A stretch of DNA of 64,000 nt, from the NCBI GenBank assembly GCA_022376515.1, contig WTXI01000025.1, positions 124,001 through 188,000 of the forward strand, in the 5' to 3' direction. Within the stretch, counting starts at the first letter, position 1, and each line of letters begins with the position of its first letter. Below the pieces are notes generated by a model that worked only from the letters and a program-made list of their open reading frames with translations, ran no database searches and was not told where the DNA came from. The position numbers were made by a program, and so were the translations under genes. Source of the stretch: Lactifluus volemus (taxonomy: Eukaryota > Basidiomycota > Agaricomycetes > Russulales > Russulaceae). Positions 56,359 to 64,000 of the stretch are shown one piece after another.

Positions 56359-58029
56359 CTATAACATGGGAGAACTTGGACATGCCATATGAAGTAATGG
56401 CCCACTAGCTCAAGTTATTTAGTTAGATCTGCCGAAGCTGGTCCACCACATTCACCCTATGCCATTCACAAAGTCACCATTGCACCTTTCGAACAAGACT
56501 TCCAACATGATACTGCTTTATGGGAATTGCTTTTCAACTTCCATGTAATATATAGTACGACGTCTCAAGCAGGTTTCAGATTTACGACTAGGGGAGAGGG
56601 TAGAGGTGATGGCTGGCGACCCTGTGCGTTTCTTTTTAAATTTTATCAGGTGAATCATTAATTGTTTTCCTGATGCAACATTGTTAGCGTCTGCTCCAGC
56701 TTCTCCCATTAAGGGAAAGTCGAGTGTTTTGAAGATAGTGTTCTCTTCATTTGTCACTGCTTCTTCTGATATCATTTTGTGTGCATTTGATGAATTAAGT
56801 AAGGCATCTCTCTGTTTTCCTTGTGCTCTATTGATCACGTAAACATTGGCCAGTTCCAGTATATGATGGCAGAGCTACGAATGATCGTAAAGGTTTTGGT
56901 TTTAGAGAGGCTGACTTTAAGAACATGTCGGTGTGGCCTCTTTACAGAGGAGGGGCTGCCGAGGTTCTACTGGAGTTAGTTGTCTCGGTGATATACACTC
57001 TTGGTACATACTGTGGATCTGCTGGTCCTGTTTTGTCCTTCAACTTAATTTCTATCATTTTGCTTTCTCTTGGGTAGCCATTAAAGCGTAGCTCCCTTTC
57101 TTGCTAAAATTAACCAAAAAAACGATTTGCATCTTTGACATCGTTGTGTATGTTTCTGTCTCCATTTTCTTCTTCTTTTTGTTTTTGTTTTCTATTTTTT
57201 AAAGTTCATATGTTGTTCCCAAAAAAAATTCTACTAGTGCTTTGTATTGGTGTCATTGTCATAGTGGTCATTAATATGGTGTGTACATTCAAGTTCGTAT
57301 TGCATCTTTGTACAGATCCTTCGCACACATCAGATGGCCAAAATTGTTGTCCTATTTTGTTACATTTATTCAATTATACAATTGTGAGGTTGGGATCTCA
57401 TTTACAACTATGTAGCCTGTTTTTCCATGTAAGTATATTCCAAAAATGCTTCTGTGTGTGATTCACATTTTTTGTATATTAATATTAGCATAATTAGGTA
57501 TCTGAAATCCATATATATGAATAAATACCCCAAGGGTAGCCTTTTTTTTTCCTGTCTCTGCTAACACTATTTCTGGTGTGTATACCACTCAGACATACAT
57601 TTTTCATCTGTGTATCAGGAATGTCCTGTTCCTGCTACATGCTCTATTGCTGCACCTTTTCAATTTGTCTGTTGACAATGTCATTAGCTTTGCTTTATGG
57701 TGTTTACTACATTGATTTGGCTAGTGCGATCATTTCAAGGTACGTGTCTGGGTACTTGCCAGATACATGTGCTTACCTATTCTTTATCTCAATATTTGTA
57801 AATGCAGGTTGTATTCACTATTGTGCAAGTCAACCATATGTCTTGGTATATATACTACAAGCTAAAGTTCAAGCCTATGGCTTAAGTCACTCACCAGTTT
57901 CTGGCTTGTGCCTCTCACCTCCAGCCCAAACTCCAGCTTGTTGGGGGCTGTGCCCCCAAACCCCCACTGTTGTCACAAAGTGATCCTTTTTCATGTTCCA
58001 CTATCTAACAACACTACATATATAGTACA
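56359..58029. other. AT-rich region without a recognised gene
   Basis: A minus ORF at 56518-56838 (MINRAQGKQRDALLNSSN...) shows no known motif. 57100-57900 is AT-rich with short hydrophobic ORFs that look fortuitous. A perfect GC-rich hairpin TTGGGGGCTGTGCCCCCAA lies at 57941-57959, downstream of the Helitron helicase stop; it may belong to that element's 3' end but no CTRR terminus was fixed. Confidence 0.4.
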
Positions 58030-59964
58030 TCAATTTCTCAATAATACTTCTTCATACACAATATTCATAGTTTTTCTATCCCACACATCTTCAGCCCAGA
58101 TCACCTTGATATTAGACACACTCATCACCCTTGAAACAGCAATATAGAACTGCCCATGTGTAAACACAGGACTTCTAAGATCCAGCCCCATATGCTTCAC
58201 TGACTGCCCTTGAGACTTATTGATCGTCATCACAAAGCAAAGCCGCACAGGGAACTGTCTTCATATAAACTTGAATAAACATTGATTCTCTGTTGGTTGG
58301 TTGAAAATCCTTGGAATGAAGATCTTCTCTCCTGCATGCTCTCCAGTAATCAGCTCCATCTCTAACACCCTATTCCTATATCTTGTCACAATTCCTCGGC
58401 TTCCATTGCAGACCCCATGTGCTGTATCAAGGTTTCTGAGAACCATAATAGGGCAGCCAGGTTTCAGTGCCAGCTTCGCCAGTGGGAGCCCAGAGCAGTT
58501 GAATTTGTTTAAGCACTCAACAGGGTAGTCAAGCATAGAGTTGTTGTCTTCATCACTTTGCTCTGTAGTTGGGATATAGTCCACACTGTGAAAAACCTGA
58601 GCCTGGCCAGGAAACCTTTGAAGTACTGCCTCATTCAGATGGTCCACTTCCTTATTTGTGGTAGAGAGGATGGTGCGCTCAGAAAAGTAGTTGCGAGGCT
58701 GAGAGATATTTGAAGTGCGAATGTTAGGATAGATGGTGTCAATAAGGGAATCTGTGACGTTCTCCTGACACTTGAAGTGCTCTGGCAAAGGTAGACTGCC
58801 CCCCTCATCTGTGTGCTTGCCCTGACCGACCTCTAGCTGCCATTTAGCAAAGGCTTGCTCTACATCAATGTTGGTGTTAAGATGCATGTTCATCAGGAAA
58901 ACCCATCTGGCCTTAAAGTATATTAGATGCTTCTTAAAGCTTACTTAAGTGTCTTATTGACAGTGGTAAGTAGAAGGATCTAATTACCAATGTTAATAAG
59001 ACACTTAAGTAAGCTCTAAGGAGCATCTAATACACTTTAAGGCCAGATGGGTTTTCCTGATGTTCTGATGAAGACGCAAAACAGTCATAGACCTCCACAC
59101 AACAGATTTCTGGATGCAGGCCCCAATAACTTGTGCACACAATCCTTTAACAATCACAGGGAGGATCTGCTGAAAGTTGCCACCAAACACAAAGGTAAGG
59201 CCCCCAAAAGGCTTGTCAGAGTCACAGATATCTTTGAATGAGCAGTCTACTGTCTTAAAAATGTGACAATGCTGCATTGGCGCCTCATCCCAGATCACTA
59301 AGTTAGTGAGCCAGATTAACTCTGCCAAATGGGAGTTTTTAGGGATATCACAGAAAGTGAACTCATGGCAAGGGATGGGGATCTTGAAGCAAGAGTGTGC
59401 TGTGCGCCCACCTTGAAGAAAAAGGGCAGCAATCCCAGAGGATGCAACACAGAGCACAATCTTCCCTTGGGAGTGCAAGTGGTAGCCGAGGGTGTTGTAA
59501 AGGTAGGTCTTGCCAGTGCCTCCAGGCCCATGAAGGAAAAAGATCTCCCCTGTTTTGGTAGTAACAGCAGAAGAGATCTTCTCAAAGGCAGCACACTGAT
59601 CAGGATTGAGGTTGGCAATATGTTCAGCTGCTTGCTGAGCCTGGTCATCAAGGTTGTATAGGTGTTGCTCTGCAATAAGGTGGTTGCCAAATATAACTCC
59701 CCAGTCACCAACAATCTGTGACATTCCAGGCCAACAATGAACAGGATCTTTGTGAGCACAAGTGAGAAGCTAATAGATAAGGTAAACACCATAGTCTTGC
59801 ACCTGTTCTTCAGATGGATCTGAATAAAGTACAGCATTGATACGCTGTAGCTTGTGTTTAAGGTTGTCACAGATGTATGGCCAAAAGGTGTCTCACAATG
59901 CCCCCAGGTCAGCAGGAGAGCAGTCACAGAGAATGGTGACAAAAAGGTGATGAAGCTGACAGCC
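58030..59964 (-). pseudogene. Helitron-type PIF1-like DNA helicase, C-terminal part, inactivated
   Basis: Helicase domain of a RepHel protein: LHHLFVTILCDCSPADLGAL, SQIVGDWGVIFGNHLIAEQ, Walker A HGPGGTGKTYLYN, SSGIAALFLQGGRTAHS, Walker B VIWDEAPM, FGGNFQQILPV, later PGCPIMVLRNLD, VCNGSRGIVTRY and [10 protein letters not shown] near the end, stop at 58030. Split by palindromic copy 4 (58891-59062); excision with one AA rejoins CAT CAG AAC ATG in frame. Stops fit C:G to T:A: TGA in FKFI-stop-RQFPV, TAG in YLIY-stop-LLTC, TGA after LGAL. The N-terminal Rep part is beyond the gypsy-A insertion at 59965. Confidence 0.88.
58891..59062. mobile_element. CATCAG palindromic element, copy 4 (172 bp)
   Basis: CATCAGGAAAACCCATCTGG to its reverse complement. 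Flanked by TT (58889-58890, 59063-59064). Sits inside conserved helicase codons, which gives an unambiguous empty site and proves a 2-bp duplication. Confidence 0.92.
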
Positions 59965-60482
59965 TGTTACGGCTCCACTGGGGCCGGGTCCTAACAAGGG
60001 TTCGGTTGTTCTGGTCTCTCCAAAGACCTGGACTCAGGGTTGCATCAGGGCAACGACATGCAGAGTCCTGGGGTGTTATAGCACACCCACCAAGCTTCAA
60101 GGGCCTTATTAGGGTGTTTAGGAGGGTAAGAGAAAAGAGGGGATAAGAGGAGAGGACTTGTTCTGTTTCAGAGGAGAGTGAAGCAAGTGGATTCAGGTTA
60201 AAGCCGAAGCTGGGGTACAAGCTACCAGCTAAGGCCTACTTATACAGTTTATGCTAATTGTTCTACTAAACTAGGGTGGACAATAAGCAGGGGGTCACGA
60301 ACAATGGAAACAAAGAACAATGGAGACTCGGGACAATAACACTGGACTAAAATGGGACAGACAATAGCACAACAGAACAATAGAACAGTCAGCACAATAG
60401 AGACAATGTGGACAGGACATCATCAGGATGAGTAAGCAGGTTAGGGAAGCATAAGGTCCAACTTGTCCTGCATTCCGTAACA
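59965..60482 (-). mobile_element. Gypsy-A 3' LTR (518 bp)
   Basis: On the minus strand it starts TGTTACGG (60482) and ends CCGTAACA (59965). A purine tract AGAGAGGGGGTAT precedes it. It contains GTATAAGTAGG TATA-like sequence. It is the uninterrupted equivalent of the LTR at 25152-27161 and inserts directly into helicase coding sequence (GGCTGTCAGCTTCATCACC follows). Confidence 0.88.
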
Positions 60483-60518
60483 ATACCCCCTCTCTAGAAG
60501 GCAGTCCCACCTGTCACC

Positions 60519-63500
60519 TTAGTCAGTTTTACGTCGTAACTGGGACGGGCTGGCGACACAAGCGTCCAGTACCTCCATCTGCTTGCGCTTCTTCTTGATT
60601 TCTTCACTTGTTTCGTCTAAGAGACATCCCCCACCATGCCATACATGGTCTTCGGGGATGCAGCACACTCCAAGTCCCGGCATACACAAGAAGTGAGGGA
60701 AGGGGCAGCCGTCGCTGTTGTGGGTCATCATCCTGTCATGGAAGCGGCAATGCTTTAGTTCTCTACACGGCGTAGTGTCATTTGGAAAATTGAATCTCTG
60801 AAGACCTCCGGAATCAAGTCCCAGGCGATCAAGTCCATGTGGGTAAAGAGTAAGACGTGCTCGTGGTTCCATATCCCGATCTCTCTGCTGAGGACCCCTG
60901 GGATTACCGTCCCTCTGATCAAGCCAATATTCGGTGGTCCCGTAGGTAGGGGACGCTTGAATGGCTTCGTCCTTCGTGCTAACTGTGGTCGTCTGGGTGC
61001 CAATGCTGCAGGTCTGAGGGGGCAGATCCGGGATCCAACCGTCTGTCTGTGCCGCCACGACAGCGGGGATCGTGGGAGCACAAAGGAGGTTGATACACAA
61101 CCTGCCTTCGTCGTCTTCTTCAAACCATTCCTCTTCAGGGGTTTCTGGTCTAGTGAAGTCACCCAGCCTTTGGGCAACCATGGTGCTATGGCTGTCAGTA
61201 AAGATGCGGGTGCGCCTCTGGGCTCCGGGGTGGTCTCTCCTCCACTTGAAGTCGAAAAGGCAGTGAAGACACTGTCGGGTATCCTCATAGTACTTATAGG
61301 GATTGTAAGGCCACTCATAGCTGTTTTTGCGCCCCACTGGCCAATCATACGGGATCCCCAGACACACAAGACATACTTGGCGGTAGTCAACTATAAAGGA
61401 GCTGGGGGAAGTGCGATGTTCTCGTTTGGGATCGAAGAAGTCGGCGTCCGCCTGAGAAGCTTGGAAGATTTGAGGAAGGGAGAGGTTGAGGTTTGCAGAC
61501 TGGATTTCCTCCCAAGTGTAAGGGAGCGAGGTAGTGGGGGAGTTAGTAATGGGAAGTGCAAATGGCTTCCCGACAGAAGTGCTTGTGCTGGCTATGATGG
61601 GCGTAGGTGATGTGGATCTGCCATTTGAGGAAGAACTCGCGAAAGTGAGGGACAATGAAGGGGGGTTCGTGGGGCTCTTGAAAGAGGGAGCGAAGCTGCA
61701 TTGCCCGTTGTCCATTCTTCCTCGTCTTATTATAACCTTTCTCGCTTTTGTTGGGTTCTGTTTGTGGAACTCTTTCACCAGATCATCTGCGTGCACCTGA
61801 TCAGCTGGCTCCCAGGTGTTATGAGCATGTGGGTACCCTTCCCATTTCAGGAAGTATTCGAGGCACCCCTTACCACGCCCTTTGCGCCTGGAGTCCAACA
61901 CTTGTTCAACCTCGTATTCTTCTTCTCCTTCTATTACATCTGGGGCTGGTTCTGTGAAGGCTTGTCCATTTTCCTCCGTCTCCTTATATGGGGATAGAAG
62001 GGATGCGTGGAAGACAGGGTGGACATGTTTCTGACGCCACTGATCCGGGAGTTTCAGTTTGAAAACCACCAGGTTAATCACCTGAACCACTGGAAAGGGG
62101 CCATATCATTTTGGGGCCAGTTTGGCAAAGGGGTGTGAGGTTTTGAGGTTTTTTCTGTCTAGCCAAACTTGATCTCCTTCCTTGAAGGGTTCATAAGCCC
62201 GTCTCCCCTTTTTCCGTACGTTTCGTTTCTGAAGGAGGTCCTGTGCCCTTTAGATGGCCTGGTGCGCCTGATTACATTTTTCTATCAGATAAGCTTTGTG
62301 CCGTTCTATCATTGGCATCTTTCCTTCCTTCTCGGTCTGCCACATGGTCGGTGTGTGTCCCATGAGGAGGTCAAATGGGGTTTGCTTTGTTGTCTCGTTG
62401 AGCCACGAATTGTGGACAAATTGGGCTAGTGGTAACCAGCTGACCCAGTTATTCTGCTGGAAATTCCCATAGACACGGAGGTATTGCTCCAACCACTGGT
62501 TTGTTCGCTCCGATTGGCCATCTGTCTGGGGGTGGTATGCCGTACTAATGTTCTGGTTGATCCCTAATTGTTTGCATAGCGCCCTTGTCCATTTAGAAGT
62601 GAAGCGCGGGTCACGATCTGAAATCACCAGCTTTGGGGGTTCATAGTGGGGAAACACTTCTTTAGCGTAGCACCTTGCGATGCCCTCGCTGTCAATGGTT
62701 TTGTTACAGGGGATGAAGAAGGCTGCCTTGCTACAGTCGTGGTCTGTGATCGTCAGGATGCTGTCGTAACCTTGCGACTCTGGGAGGTCTGTGATCAGGT
62801 CTAGTGCAATCGTTGCGTAGGGTGCGTGGTTCTGTCTCAGCAGAATGGGCACTAGTGGGACCTTGGGCCTGGTGGTGCCACTCTTCGTGCTTTGACAAGT
62901 GGTGCATCCTTGCACATATTTAGTGATGAACATTCTCATAGTGGGCCACCAGTAATCTTTTGCGACCATAGACCAGGTTCTCAAGATTCCGGGGTGTCCT
63001 GCTGTTTTATGGTCGTGGTACATTCGTAAAATGCTCCGCTGCACTGTTGGGTCTTCTGGGACTGCCAGTTGCTCGTGATGGTACCATTTAGTGCCAAAGC
63101 GGTTTTGGCGCTTCTGTACTCCTTCCATTTTTGTCCACTCCTCCAACTGCTGTTGGTGTCTTTCTTGAGCGCGCTCTACCTCCTGTTCCAGTGACTGTTC
63201 CTCAGTGAAGAGGCGCACAAAGAGCTCCGGAGGCAGGACTAGCACGTCCTCATGGTCATTCTCTCCCTGGTTGCATCCTGGTCGTCGTGACAATGGGTCG
63301 GCCTTGTTAGTCTTTCCCGGTCAATGTACGATCCTCATGTTGTATTCTGCCATTTTAGGGATGTAGTGCGCCACCCGTCGACTGATCTTGTGCGCTTCTC
63401 TGTAGTATTGAAGGTTGGCGTGATCACTGACAACTGTGATGATGTGTGGGGAGCTCAGTAGAAGGTGTCACCAATGTTCTAACCCCCGGATCATTGCCAA

Positions 63501-64000
63501 TAACTCCCAATTGTGGATGTTGTAGTTTCTTTCCGCTTGGTTGAACGTTTGCTAGTAGCCTACAGGGCGCAATTTCTGATCCTTGTCAGGCTGGTGGAGA
63601 ATCGCCCCACTAGCATATTGTGAAGCATTGACTTCTAGGACAAATGGTTCAGCCAGGTTAGGTCTCTGTAGGACCGGATCGCTAGTGACTGCCTTGATTA
63701 GTTGATCCACTGCCTGCGTACACTCTTCCGTCCATTCGAACTTAGTTGTCTTCTTTAATAGGTTGGTTAGAGGCCTAGCAACATTGGCAAACCCTGGAAT
63801 GAACTGCCGCTGGTAGCCCAAGACTCTGAGTGTACTGCGGACCTCCCGTACTGATTTTAGTTGACGTGGCCAGTCTGCCAAGCCATGCTTCTTGCTAGGG
63901 TCAATGCGGATGGTGCCCTGGTCGATTACGTACCCTAGAAACTCGATTTCTTTTCTGGTGAACTGACACTTCTCTGGTTTCAAGAAAAGCGACTCCCTCT
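60519..64000 (-). pseudogene. Gypsy-A pol: RT end, RNase H, integrase, chromodomain, Cys/His tail
   Basis: Continues off the right edge. Visible from 64000 leftward: end of RT (FLGYVIDQGTIRIDPSK, LRVLGYQRQFIPGF), RNase H (LEVNASQYASGA, Asp to Asn), integrase HHCC (HDHKTAGHPG, CTTCQSTK), catalytic LDLITDLP, ISDRDPRF, DGQSERTNQWLE, chromodomain (EYEVEQVLDSRRKGR, YFLKWEGYPHAHNTWEP), then about 330 residues ending in a Cys/His-rich tail (HCRFHDRMM, CPFPHFLC, CCIPEDHVWHGGGC). Stops: TAG near 63555, TGA near 63467 and 63320, TAA near 62252, TGA near 62107; most are CGA to TGA or CAA to TAA. Integrase-to-end is otherwise open. Confidence 0.87.

Noticed and set aside
57941..57959. Definite Helitron 3' terminus
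   Set aside because: A good hairpin is present, but no CTRR end followed by T was found at the expected distance.

Overview
The window comes from a filamentous basidiomycete, almost certainly an Agaricomycete. Host genes have many ~45-65 nt GT-AG introns, and every recognisable host protein reads as a basidiomycete form. No replicon origin, CRISPR, rRNA or convincing functional tRNA was seen.

Left part (1-22.4 kb): a compact array of six housekeeping or regulatory genes. In order: BMS1 ribosome-biogenesis GTPase (minus, its end just off the left edge), a Cep57/Ppc89-type spindle-pole protein (plus), the mitochondrial 2-oxoglutarate dehydrogenase E1 KGD1 (minus), a DEAH-box RNA helicase of the DHX33 type (minus), a Cdc11/Nud1-type LRR scaffold of the septation initiation network (plus), and a TALE homeodomain protein (plus). 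Four of them (BMS1, KGD1, the DEAH helicase, CDC11), and probably the homeobox gene, carry single-base losses in short homopolymers that break otherwise conserved frames. The pattern looks like uncorrected consensus error rather than gene death.

Right part (about 23.4-64 kb): a nest of transposable elements with no confident intact host gene. Two Ty3/gypsy families are present. Family A has a 5' LTR at 25.15-27.16 kb and, separately, a 3' LTR plus pol at 59.97-64 kb. Family B has two copies, one on each strand, meeting near 38.08 kb. There are also two solo LTRs with 5-bp target duplications, a pogo/CENP-B-type DNA transposon, a LINE remnant, a Helitron-type helicase, and decayed cellular-type genes (a CK1-like kinase and a DUF6698-like gene). 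Two non-autonomous hAT-like elements have 8-bp target duplications, TAGACTGTC ends and a tRNA-like core. For both, the empty site is present in a related repeat copy elsewhere in the window.

The most interesting material is a family of elements ending CATCAG...CTGATG. It includes four copies of a 172-bp near-perfect palindrome and two larger members of 1.5 and 3.2 kb. Five of the six copies are flanked by a 2-bp duplication that is not fixed in sequence (TG, TT or GC). In four cases, removing the element plus one dinucleotide rejoins the interrupted reading frame. No transposase for it is visible here. TE coding regions are decayed mainly by C:G to T:A changes (CGA to TGA, CAG to TAG, TGG to TAG/TGA, catalytic Asp to Asn), a pattern unlike that of the host genes.
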